Shown here piece after piece: positions 1 through 5,946 of a stretch of DNA of 6,067 bases. The notes below the pieces were generated by a model. That model ran no database searches. It was not told the origin of the DNA and worked only from the letters and a program-made list of their open reading frames with translations. The translations under genes and the position numbers were made by a program. The stretch spans positions 1 through 6,067 of the forward strand of contig JAJYTV010000126.1 of assembly GCA_021792885.1 (NCBI GenBank). Direction: 5' to 3'. The DNA is from Bacillota bacterium. Its GTDB lineage: Bacteria > Bacillota > Sulfobacillia > JAJZYS01 > JAJYTV01. The stretch's first letter is position 1; every line of letters begins with the position of its first letter.

Positions 1-1
1 T

Positions 2-502
2 GACGTTCGTACAGTGGGCCTATATCGCCCCCTCGTCGTCTGTACGACTGGACTCTTAAATGTTCTCTCGGATGCGGAATTGGAGGCCGTTCTCAGACAC
101 GAGATCTACCACGTTCGCAGTCGAGATCCCCTCAAGATTCTTCTCACGCGGGCGATTCGCGAGGGGTTCTTCTGGCTGCCGGCTGTGACGAGATCGGTGG
201 AAGAATTCGAGCGGGCGAAGGAGCTGGCGGCAGACGCCTTCGCCACTTTGGGCAGCTCACCGGAGGTGCTCCTCGGTGCCCTCATCAAAATGTTGCAGAC
301 ACCGAGGATGAGAATGGCTGGCCCCAGGTGGGCATCCGCACGATTCTCCGACCTGGCCGAAGCCCGAATCGCACTGCTCGCCGGGATGGAGCCCAAGCGC
401 CCGACGACGCTGGGTCGACGCTTCGGAGTTGCCCCGAGCTTGGCTATTTCTGTGCTCGTCTGGGCTTCGCTTGTCGGTTCCTGCGGCATCAGCCACCATT
501 GA
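2..502 (+). CDS. M56-family (BlaR1/MecR1-type) zinc metallopeptidase, 3' part
   Basis: This is the C-terminal part of a membrane metallopeptidase of family M56. The zinc motif HEIYH is encoded at 98-112 and is preceded by the family-typical stretch PLVVCTTGLLNVLSDAELEA. The downstream glutamate of the sequence KELAADAF (codon 221-223) is the likely third zinc ligand. A hydrophobic segment near the C terminus (about 430-480) may be a last membrane helix. The reading frame is open to the left edge, and the conserved stretch begins right there, so the GTG at 14 is probably internal and the gene starts outside the window. Known BlaR1/MecR1 relatives cleave or trigger loss of a BlaI/MecI-type repressor after sensing a signal; no sensor domain or repressor gene is visible here. 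Its role in this locus is inferred. The family assignment is firm; the substrate is unknown. Confidence 0.85.
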   Translation, partial: DVRTVGLYRPLVVCTTGLLNVLSDAELEAVLRHEIYHVRSRDPLKILLTRAIREGFFWLPAVTRSVEEFERAKELAADAFATLGSSPEVLLGALIKMLQTPRMRMAGPRWASARFSDLAEARIALLAGMEPKRPTTLGRRFGVAPSLAISVLVWASLVGSCGISHH

Positions 503-509
503 TATTCTG

Positions 510-538
510 TTGCCTCAATACACTAAGTAGGATAGTGT
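510..538 (+). promoter_or_regulatory. Weak candidate sigma70-type promoter before ccdA
   Basis: TTGCCT (510-515, 4/6 to TTGACA) is followed 17 nt later by TAGTGT (533-538, only 3/6 to TATAAT). The segment from 500 to 550 is distinctly AT-richer than the coding DNA on either side, as expected for a promoter. It is the only gap in the window long enough to hold one (94 nt between the M56 stop and ccdA). Every later junction is 34 nt or shorter, so this is the likeliest start point for transcription of the operon. The match is poor, and read-through from the M56 gene is an alternative. Confidence 0.3.
520..538 (+). promoter_or_regulatory. Inverted repeat, possible repressor operator
   Basis: The sequence ACACTA (520-525), 7 nt, TAGTGT (533-538) is a perfect 6-bp-arm dyad. 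It overlaps the candidate -10 region, where a repressor would block transcription. It lies between an M56 peptidase gene and the cytochrome c assembly operon. BlaI/MecI/CopY regulators, the usual partners of M56 peptidases, bind short dyads of about this size, so it is a candidate site for such a repressor. There is no T-run after the second arm, so it does not look like a terminator. A 6-bp dyad can occur by chance. Confidence 0.4.
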
Positions 539-581
539 TCAATTGTGAGATCCGTTCCCCTCGTTTCCACTCTTCGAAAGC

Positions 582-587
582 AGAGGA
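582..587 (+). promoter_or_regulatory. Probable ribosome binding site of ccdA
   Basis: AGAGGA is the only purine-rich Shine-Dalgarno-like sequence near the start of ccdA. It lies 9 nt before the CTG at 597, a usable distance. No such sequence precedes the first conventional start codon in frame, the GTG at 630. This is the main local evidence for initiation near 597 instead of 630. Confidence 0.4.
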
Positions 588-596
588 TGGCTGCGT

Positions 597-1250
597 CTGG
601 TACCCCTGTTCCTCGCCTTTACGGCCGGCGTGGCGTCCTGCCTGTCGCCTTGTTTCATACCGCTTGCCCCCGCGTACTTCGCTCTCCTGACCCATGCCCG
701 AACCAGGGCAGGGCGGGTATTGAGCGTCACCCTCTTCGTGCTGGGGTTCGCCGCGGTCTTCGTCGCGCTCGGATACGGAGCGTCAGCCATCGGTCGCTGG
801 ATGTCCCTCCACCTGCCTATGTTTCGTTACTTCGGCGGCCTTGTGGTTGTCGTGATGGGTCTCCAGGTGCTGGGGCTCTTGAAGTGGAGGCCACTCCTGC
901 GCGACAGGTCGATTCCCTTCGACCACAAAACGTTGCGACCGGCCAGCGCTTTCTTCTTCGGCGCCATCTTCGCGGCTAGCTGGACTGCATGCACCGGGCC
1001 GATTCTCGCCAGCGTTTTGATCCTTGCCTCGACCCAGGCGAGGGCGGTTGCGGGCATCACGTTGCTTGGCGCCTATGCCTTGGGCCTTGTGGTACCGCTC
1101 TTGCTTCTCCTTGCAGCGTGGACGCTGGTTCCGAAGTTGCGTATGCCGCCGCTTGTACCAAGGATCGCACAGTATGCAGCCGGCATTCTCATGGTGGGAC
1201 TCGGGGTGCTCATGATGACAGGCCGTCTGGCCGTGCTGTCCGGGATATGA
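597..1250 (+). CDS. ccdA: CcdA-type cytochrome c biogenesis membrane protein (DsbD transmembrane family)
   Basis: CcdA is a six-helix membrane protein that passes electrons from cytoplasmic thioredoxin to extracytoplasmic thiol proteins such as TlpA/ResA/CcmG. Numbering from the CTG at 597, the first half carries CLSPCFIPL (C15, C19) in TM1 and the second half SWTACTGPI (C132). C19 and C132 are the expected redox pair, each beside its family proline. Two repeats of three helices are separated by a polar loop around residues 98-112. At 217 aa the length is normal. Start choice: the frame is open from 549, and the TM1 residues LVPLFLAFTAG precede the GTG at 630, so starting there would trim the helix. 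No ATG, GTG or TTG exists upstream in frame, so CTG 597 (or CTG 591) is proposed. The conservative alternative is 630-1250. The thioredoxin gene follows after 34 nt. The family is secure, the exact start is not. Confidence 0.85.
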   Translation: MVPLFLAFTAGVASCLSPCFIPLAPAYFALLTHARTRAGRVLSVTLFVLGFAAVFVALGYGASAIGRWMSLHLPMFRYFGGLVVVVMGLQVLGLLKWRPLLRDRSIPFDHKTLRPASAFFFGAIFAASWTACTGPILASVLILASTQARAVAGITLLGAYALGLVVPLLLLLAAWTLVPKLRMPPLVPRIAQYAAGILMVGLGVLMMTGRLAVLSGI

Positions 1251-1284
1251 GCAGCGCTGAGCGAAGCGTGGAGGAGGGCGGGAG

Positions 1285-1860
1285 ATGAAGAGACGCTGGC
1301 GGCGATTTGATCTCCAACGGATCATCGCGCGTGGCGTACCTCTGGCCGTCCTTCTCGGTTTGGCGGTTCTCCTCTGGACAACGCGCCAGCAGATGCTGTC
1401 CGCCATATCCGCCTCGCGGGCGGGTGCCCAGCAGGGGGCTGTCGCACCGGATTTCACCCTGCCCAAGCTGAGCGGTGGCTCGCTAACCCTTTCGCAACTG
1501 AGAGGGCGACCTGTTTACCTAAACTTCTTCACCAGCTGGTGTCCGGCATGCCGTGCGGAGGCCCCGGACCTGGAGCGGCTGAGTCGGCAGATGGGGCAAC
1601 GGGCGGTCGTCATCGGTGTGGACATGACCATCTCTGAGCGCAGCGTGGCTGACGTACGGCAGTTCAGGCAAGAGTTCGGGCTTACGTATCCGATCGTGCT
1701 CGACAAGACCGGCTCGGCCTCCACGATCTACCTCGTGCAGAACATCCCGCTGCAGGTCTTCATCGATCGCAAAGGGGTCATCCGCCTGACCCAGTCGGGG
1801 CAGATGAGCTACCAGGAGATGTACGCCGCCCTGCGGGGCTTAGTGGTGCGGAGCCCATGA
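1285..1860 (+). CDS. Membrane-anchored TlpA/ResA/CcmG-type thiol-disulfide oxidoreductase
   Basis: This is a 191-aa thioredoxin-like protein with an uncleaved N-terminal anchor: basic residues 1-17, then a hydrophobic helix at about 18-32. The extracytoplasmic domain opens with the family signature APDFTLPKLSGG (54-65). The active site WCPAC has C86 and C89, followed by the acidic E92 of the TlpA/ResA group, and the cis-proline is P155 in NIPLQVFID. Such proteins reduce the CXXCH thiols of apocytochromes c before haem attachment and are themselves reduced by CcdA, whose gene lies 34 nt upstream. The ATG start is well supported by the strong GGAGGAGGG at 1270-1278. The stop overlaps the next start by ATGA (1857-1860), indicating translational coupling. 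ResA, CcmG/DsbE and TlpA cannot be told apart from sequence alone; beside ccmF the CcmG role is most likely. Confidence 0.92.
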   Translation: MKRRWRRFDLQRIIARGVPLAVLLGLAVLLWTTRQQMLSAISASRAGAQQGAVAPDFTLPKLSGGSLTLSQLRGRPVYLNFFTSWCPACRAEAPDLERLSRQMGQRAVVIGVDMTISERSVADVRQFRQEFGLTYPIVLDKTGSASTIYLVQNIPLQVFIDRKGVIRLTQSGQMSYQEMYAALRGLVVRSP

Positions 1861-2492
1861 GGAAGGCGATCGTCGGCGTGGCCATCGGCATGCTGGCCGC
1901 TTTCTCCTTAGCGACGGGAGCAGCCGCTGCGGATCGGTCGACCGCCACCATTCAGACGGAGCGAATCACCTTGATCGGGGAGGTACACCAGCTCGTCGTC
2001 GTTGACGACCTTCGCTTCTCGTCTTCGCACGCGTCCCTGTACTGGACTCCCCCGCCCGGAGCGGCGGCAGAACCTCGGACACCGGGAATTGCGTGGGTTG
2101 CGGCGCGAAGGGCTTTCCGGATACCGGGAGGGGCCAAGAGCGCGTCCTTCCTCTACGTCTTTGAGAATCCCAGCGCGGGGATGTCCCTCGATTGGCCGCG
2201 GACATTGGCGGTACGTGAGCTCTGGGTCTACACGAGTCCAGGGGTGAGCGTGCCGATTGAGCTCAACCAGCACCTCTATGCGCAAGGCTCCACCTGGTTG
2301 AACGGGATGGAGTTCACACGCGCGAACGCCACGAACTTGCCGGCGGGACCGCTGCGCCTAAACGTCGAGGTGGACCCTGCGCCTCCGCCCGTCTTCTACA
2401 GCGGCCTCTGGCTTCTCCTCGCAGGAGCGCTGCTTTGGACAGCCGCACATTGGCTCTCGCGCCTGCCCAGGCGCACTCGGGAGGTGGACTGA
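1857..2492 (+). CDS. Unrecognised secreted-then-anchored protein (signal peptide, beta-type domain, C-terminal TM), copy 1
   Basis: I do not recognise this 211-aa protein. It has a signal peptide (MRKAIVGVAIGMLAAFSLAT, cleavage likely after the AAA around 22-25) and an extracytoplasmic region of about 145 residues whose alternating hydrophobic pattern and many G/P turns suggest beta strands. A proline-rich linker (PAPPP, 174-178) precedes one TM helix at about 182-199, then a basic cytoplasmic tail (SRLPRRTRE). It has no cysteine, so it is not itself a thiol carrier. It resembles the protein encoded at 4645-5304 over residues 95-165: FLYVFENPS, TSPGV and ATNLPAG match VLLYRLPPS, FGPGI and ATDLPRG at the same spacing. 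It starts inside the thioredoxin stop (ATGA) with GGAG at 1850-1853 only 3 nt upstream, so coupling is likely. Its position between thioredoxin and ccmF suggests an accessory or scaffold role in cytochrome c assembly (inference). Confidence 0.8.
   Translation: MRKAIVGVAIGMLAAFSLATGAAAADRSTATIQTERITLIGEVHQLVVVDDLRFSSSHASLYWTPPPGAAAEPRTPGIAWVAARRAFRIPGGAKSASFLYVFENPSAGMSLDWPRTLAVRELWVYTSPGVSVPIELNQHLYAQGSTWLNGMEFTRANATNLPAGPLRLNVEVDPAPPPVFYSGLWLLLAGALLWTAAHWLSRLPRRTREVD
2479..2484 (+). promoter_or_regulatory. Ribosome binding site that points to an ATC start for ccmF
   Basis: GGGAGG lies inside the last codons of the preceding gene and 9 nt before the ATC at 2494. It is the only strong Shine-Dalgarno sequence near the ccmF start. 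The first conventional in-frame start, the GTG at 2554, has none. Confidence 0.55.
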
Positions 2493-2493
2493 C

Positions 2494-4473
2494 ATCGTCT
2501 GGCTAGGACACACCTTACTCTTCCTGGCGCTGCTCGTTGCGGCATATGCCTTCGTGACCTCGGTGTGGAGCGCGAGGCGGCGCAGTGCGCGCCTGTGGCT
2601 GAGCTCGCAAGGCGCAGCCGTATTGACGGCGGCCCTTGTGACGGGTGCCGTTTTCGCACTCGAGTACCTTCTCGTCAGCGGCAACTTCCATGTGGCAGAT
2701 GTAGCACAGGAGACCAATCGCGGCCTGCCATTATACCTCAAGATGGCCGCGCTCTGGTCAGGCAGTACGGGGTCGCTGCTGTTCTGGTCTTGGATCTCAT
2801 CGCTCTACATGGCGTATGTCGCGGTTAAGCAGCCAGACAAGGGTCGGATCCTTGTACCGTATGCCTTGGCCATCCTGCTTGGCATCCTCGTCTTCTACCT
2901 CGGCCTGCTCAACTTTGTGTCGCCTCCATTTGCGGTGCTTGCGGGGACGCCCTACGACGGGGCGGGCCTCGATCCGCTTCTGCAGAACGTCTGGATGGCT
3001 GTCCACCCGCCGAATCTCTACCTTGGGTTCATCGGCATGGCCGTTCCTTACGCGTACGGCATGGCCGCATTGATCGCGAGGCAGGACAACAACGTTTGGA
3101 TTCACCTGAGTCGCAGGTGGCTGCTGATTGCATGGACATTCCTTACGCTGGGACTCATCCTTGGAGGCTACTGGGCCTACACGGAGCTCGGGTGGGGCGG
3201 GTACTGGGCCTGGGATCCGGTAGAGAACGCCGCGCTCATGCCCTGGCTTGCGGCGACCGCCCTCATCCACTCGGGCATGGTTCAGGAGCGACGAGGCATG
3301 TTCCGCTTCTGGAACATGCTGCTGCTCTCAGGAGCCTTCCTGCTGACGGTCTTCGGCACATTCCTGACGCGAAGCGGCTTTCTGCCCTCAGTTCACACCT
3401 TTTCGAACTCGCCGGTGAGCTTCTACTTCTTCCTCTACTTCCTCGTGGCCCTGGTCTTCTCAGGGTACCTGATCTGGTCGCGCCGGCGTCTGCTGCGTGA
3501 GGATGGGCTGTTCGAGAATGTCCTGTCGAGGGAATCCAGCTTCATGCTCAACAACATCCTTCTGGTGCTCGCCACCGTCGCGATCTTCTGGGGCACGATC
3601 TTCCCGGTGATCTCGGCCGACATGCTTGGCCGGACGATGGTCGTGAGCAGCGGCTTTTTCGACCAGACGACAGGACCGCTCGGAGACCTCCTGGTACTCG
3701 CGATGGGTCTTGCGCCGGTAGTCGGTTGGCAGCGCACGCATCCGAAACTGCTCAGAAGAGGCTTGCTGTGGCCTGTCCTAATTGCTCTGGTGGCGACAGC
3801 GCTCGGCTGGGCGTTCCTTGTTCACATGGGGCTACGAGCAGACTGGCGCGCCCTGGCCACACTGGCTACGGTCTCCTTCACATTGGCGACGCACTTCCGG
3901 GAGTTCATCCGGGTTGTATCCCCAAGAATGCGGTCAACCAGATCGAACTCCGCCCCAGGGCTCTGGCATCGCCTGAGGCGTAATGGACACCGCTATGGCG
4001 GATTCATCACCCATGTCGGCGTCGCAGCCATGCTCATTGGCCTCGCGGCATCCTACTTCTACCGCGAGGAGGCGAGCTATACCCTGACGAGACCCGGCCA
4101 GGTGATCACTGCCGGCGGGTATCACCTTCGTTACGCAGGGAACGTGTACCAAGTGGTCGGGCAGGACACGGAAGTCTTGGCCGATCTGAGCATGCCGGGC
4201 TCGTCGGACCTGAGACCCGCAGAGATGCTGTATCCGGGGTACGAACAGCCGATCGCCCGCGTAGCGATCCGTTCCACGCCGCTTATGGACCTCTACGTCG
4301 TCCTCACGTCGACACAGGGGCTGCACGGCGCAACGGTCGAGGTCTTCGTCGATCCGATGGTCTCCTGGCTTTGGGGCGGGGCAGCCATTGCGGTCGCTGG
4401 CGCTCTGGTCTCTCTCGCGAGCCGCAAGCGCATCAGGGGCTCGCCCACGGTCGCGCTCTCGGGGGGTCGATGA
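2494..4473 (+). CDS. ccmF: CcmF, cytochrome c haem lyase subunit
   Basis: CcmF holds haem and ligates it to apocytochrome c in the System I (Ccm) pathway. This multi-TM protein (659 aa from 2494) carries the WWD motif WGGYWAWDPVEN (234-245). The expected histidines are H171 in VHPPNLYLG, H259 in ALIHSG, H301 in PSVHTF and H507 in ITHVG. A periplasmic loop (about 525-620) includes LRPAEMLYP and DLYVVL before the last helix. From memory, the E. coli histidines are 173, 261, 303 and 491, so the first three sit at a constant offset of two only if translation begins near 2494. The TM1 sequence GHTLLFLALLVAAYAFVTSV also lies partly upstream of the GTG at 2554. No ATG, GTG or TTG occurs between 2494 and 2554 in frame, so the start appears to be ATC, placed 9 nt after GGGAGG. 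The conservative alternative is 2554-4473 (639 aa). The family is certain, the start is unusual. Confidence 0.93.
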   Translation: MVWLGHTLLFLALLVAAYAFVTSVWSARRRSARLWLSSQGAAVLTAALVTGAVFALEYLLVSGNFHVADVAQETNRGLPLYLKMAALWSGSTGSLLFWSWISSLYMAYVAVKQPDKGRILVPYALAILLGILVFYLGLLNFVSPPFAVLAGTPYDGAGLDPLLQNVWMAVHPPNLYLGFIGMAVPYAYGMAALIARQDNNVWIHLSRRWLLIAWTFLTLGLILGGYWAYTELGWGGYWAWDPVENAALMPWLAATALIHSGMVQERRGMFRFWNMLLLSGAFLLTVFGTFLTRSGFLPSVHTFSNSPVSFYFFLYFLVALVFSGYLIWSRRRLLREDGLFENVLSRESSFMLNNILLVLATVAIFWGTIFPVISADMLGRTMVVSSGFFDQTTGPLGDLLVLAMGLAPVVGWQRTHPKLLRRGLLWPVLIALVATALGWAFLVHMGLRADWRALATLATVSFTLATHFREFIRVVSPRMRSTRSNSAPGLWHRLRRNGHRYGGFITHVGVAAMLIGLAASYFYREEASYTLTRPGQVITAGGYHLRYAGNVYQVVGQDTEVLADLSMPGSSDLRPAEMLYPGYEQPIARVAIRSTPLMDLYVVLTSTQGLHGATVEVFVDPMVSWLWGGAAIAVAGALVSLASRKRIRGSPTVALSGGR

Positions 4474-4474
4474 G

Positions 4475-4648
4475 GTGCTGAACGCGGCTGTGCTCTTCGC
4501 CTACATTGCGGCGGGGGTCGTGCTCGTTGTGATGCCTCTCCTGCGAGGCAGGGGAGTCCTGGACCCGTTTTCAGAGGTTGACGAGCATATGGCCTATAGC
4601 CGTCTGGCAGGCATGGAGCGTGCGAAGGGTGAGGAGGTGGATGGATGA
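4475..4648 (+). CDS. Small single-TM protein, possibly CcmI-anchor-like
   Basis: This is a 57-aa protein starting at a GTG one nucleotide after the ccmF stop and ending in ATGA overlap with the next gene. Residues 2-22 form one TM helix (LNAAVLFAYIAAGVVLVVM), followed by PLLRGRG and a charged tail (DPFSEVDEHMAYSRLAGMER) with helical character. TM, then PLLR, then a charged helix is how CcmI proteins begin, and CcmI-type or small CcmD-type proteins are common next to ccmF, so a truncated CcmI-like or other accessory role is plausible. There are no cysteines and no TPR region. The frame is open further upstream to GTG/ATG codons inside ccmF, but those would add a polar Arg/Ser-rich segment with no family support, so GTG 4475 is preferred. 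The tight spacing argues that it is a real gene; the function is inferred. Confidence 0.6.
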   Translation: MLNAAVLFAYIAAGVVLVVMPLLRGRGVLDPFSEVDEHMAYSRLAGMERAKGEEVDG

Positions 4649-5304
4649 GTAGGCAGAGGCTCCTCCTACCGGTCGTCGTGGGATGCCTCGCAGCGCTCGG
4701 GCTTGCCTCTCCTGCCGCGGCGGCATCCGGAGGCCTGAAGCTCGAGATCGTCGCGGTCCGCAAGGCCGATTTCGTCCAGGTCTGGGAGTCGGTGCAGGTG
4801 CCCGGCACAGCTCCCCGCGTCGTCAACGTGGACATTCCCGCAAATGCCGATGCGGTCCGACTGGGGAGTCACGGGCAGATCGTTAGAGTCACGGAAGGCG
4901 ATGTCGAGATTCAATCTCCAGGTGCGAGCGTCGTGCTGCTTTATCGTTTGCCGCCAAGCCAGCCGCTCGTCTGGGACGAGACGTTCGGGCAGCGAGTGGC
5001 GTCGGCCATCCTCATGTTCGGGCCGGGCATTTACCCGTCCGGTCTTGCCTCCGCTCCATTCCGGTATGTGACCAACACGGTGCTCGGCGGGACCCGGCTC
5101 AAGGTCTTTTCTGCAACCGATCTGCCACGGGGTCAGTCCGTGCTCTGGCCGATGACGCTCGGACACCCCGATCAACCGGTGGCGGACGCCTTCGCGGCGG
5201 GTCTCTTGGTCCTGCCCGTCGCGGGGCTCGTTTGGGGTTGGCAGCGGCTTCATGGCCGAGGCGCACATCGCGGGCCGAAATCTGCAGACCAGAAGGCACG
5301 GTGA
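4645..5304 (+). CDS. Unrecognised secreted-then-anchored protein (signal peptide, beta-type domain, C-terminal TM), copy 2
   Basis: This 219-aa protein is of unknown family. The signal peptide spans about 1-27 (MSRQR, hydrophobic core, then SPAAAAS). The extracytoplasmic part, about residues 28-175, looks beta-rich, for example VVNVDIPANADAVRLG and VEIQSPGASVVLLY. One TM helix at about 183-198 (FAAGLLVLPVAGLVWGW) is followed by a basic tail. The mature part has no cysteine. It matches the protein at 1857-2492 in order, spacing and several residues (LLY at 98-100, PS at 104-105, PGI at 127-129, ATDLPRG at 157-163), so the two are probably diverged paralogues. The ATG at 4645 overlaps the previous stop (ATGA) and is served by GAGGAGGTGG (4631-4640). 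The TGA stop touches the next gene's possible GTG start. Its role in cytochrome c assembly is inferred from position only. Confidence 0.8.
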   Translation: MSRQRLLLPVVVGCLAALGLASPAAAASGGLKLEIVAVRKADFVQVWESVQVPGTAPRVVNVDIPANADAVRLGSHGQIVRVTEGDVEIQSPGASVVLLYRLPPSQPLVWDETFGQRVASAILMFGPGIYPSGLASAPFRYVTNTVLGGTRLKVFSATDLPRGQSVLWPMTLGHPDQPVADAFAAGLLVLPVAGLVWGWQRLHGRGAHRGPKSADQKAR

Positions 5305-5309
5305 CGTTC

Positions 5310-5933
5310 ATGTCCTACGACACCATATTTTTGAACGCATTCCTCGGCATCGTATACCTCTGTTCGTGGGCTGTCCTGGTCGCGGCCCTGGCGGTCGGAT
5401 CGGCAGGAGGAACCGGGCAAGCTGCGCGCGGGCGCGCTGTGGCGTTCGCAGGTGGGTTTTCTCTTGCGTACTTGGTTCTCAACCTCTATGGGACCCCGAT
5501 GTCGCAATACCTGCTCTCGCACCGCTTTGCGCTCGCCATGGGCGGGGCCATCCTTATCGTCTTGGAAGGTATCGGACTTCTCGGCGTTCCGATGCTCTGG
5601 GCGCGACTCAGGCATAGGCCTGCCGAGGACAAGAGTGACATCGACACGACCGGTGCCCTCCTGCTCGGGGCGGCAAGCGCTATAGCAGGTGGACTTTGCG
5701 GCAACGCGCAGGCGATCAACGCGGCGCAGGCGCTCGGCTACTCCGGCGACTGGGTTGCCGCAGCGGGGGTGACGTCGCTCGCCGCAATAGGCGGTTTCCT
5801 TGGCATTGTCGTGCTTCTCTACCTGTGGGATGCGCTAATCGCGCGACTTGGCGTCGGCAGATGGCGCCTACGAGTCGCAGGCGTCGGGCTCGTTCTCTTA
5901 GCGGGAGCGATCGCTCTCGGATGGGTTGCCTAG
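5310..5933 (+). CDS. Divergent CcdA-like six-TM protein without SPC and CxxP prolines
   Basis: A 207-aa membrane protein with about six TM helices in two three-helix halves split by a polar loop (RHRPAEDKSDIDTTG, 101-115). It follows the CcdA pattern of the 597-1250 protein segment by segment: GGAILIVLEGIGLLG matches GGLVVVVMGLQVLGLL, and GALLLGAASAIAGGLCG matches SAFFFGAIFAASWTACTG. The CcdA signatures are lost: SPCFIPL is replaced by YLCSWAVLV, and ACTGP by LCGNA. Its only two cysteines, C18 and C130, are 112 residues apart, against 113 for the redox pair of the upstream CcdA. It may be a diverged thiol relay or a non-redox transporter of the LysE/DsbD superfamily. The chosen start is ATG 5310; GTG 5301 is in frame, overlaps the previous stop (GTGA) and is closer to AAGG at 5293-5296, so it is also possible. 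The next gene starts 13 nt after the stop. Confidence 0.75.
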   Translation: MSYDTIFLNAFLGIVYLCSWAVLVAALAVGSAGGTGQAARGRAVAFAGGFSLAYLVLNLYGTPMSQYLLSHRFALAMGGAILIVLEGIGLLGVPMLWARLRHRPAEDKSDIDTTGALLLGAASAIAGGLCGNAQAINAAQALGYSGDWVAAAGVTSLAAIGGFLGIVVLLYLWDALIARLGVGRWRLRVAGVGLVLLAGAIALGWVA

Positions 5934-5938
5934 GGAGG
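5933..5938 (+). promoter_or_regulatory. Strong ribosome binding site of the last gene
   Basis: GGGAGG begins in the final base of the preceding TAG stop codon and ends 8 nt before the ATG at 5947. It fixes that start and shows that the short reading frame running off the window is a real gene. Confidence 0.8.
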
Positions 5939-5946
5939 AATTGCTT

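Noticed and set aside
520..538. Dyad as a Rho-independent terminator of the M56 gene
   Set aside because: The stem is only 6 bp and AT-rich, and no T-run follows the second arm.
587..979. ATG at 587 and its reading frame as the start of a separate protein before ccdA
   Set aside because: It overlaps ccdA in another frame with an Arg/Pro-rich, domainless translation, whereas the ccdA frame carries the conserved TM1 residues.
1252..1259. 8-bp palindrome CAGCGCTG between ccdA and the thioredoxin gene
   Set aside because: Short and expected by chance in GC-rich DNA; there is no room or promoter sequence for it to act as an operator.
783..1466. Long antisense open frame (227 codons) opposite ccdA and the thioredoxin gene
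   Set aside because: Its translation is rich in Arg, Pro, Gln and His with no domain or hydrophobic pattern, and it lies opposite well-supported genes; it is an antisense by-product of high GC.
2479..2496. Possible prfB-like +1 frameshift fusing the first bitopic protein to CcmF (GGGAGG close to TGA-C)
   Set aside because: The stop context is leaky-looking and the Shine-Dalgarno is near, but the P-site codon GAC would have to re-pair on ACT, which is unfavourable, and a fusion would put the wrong topology and tail before CcmF TM1. Initiation at 2494 is simpler.
4645..4690. Lipobox-like VVGC at residues 11-14 of the second bitopic protein
   Set aside because: The hydrophobic stretch before the cysteine is very short, and the hydrophobic core continues past it to a good signal peptidase I site (SPAAAAS).
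4666..5268. Antisense open frame (200 codons) opposite the second bitopic protein
   Set aside because: Low-complexity basic composition, no ribosome binding site, and fully opposite a gene with signal peptide, TM and operon context.
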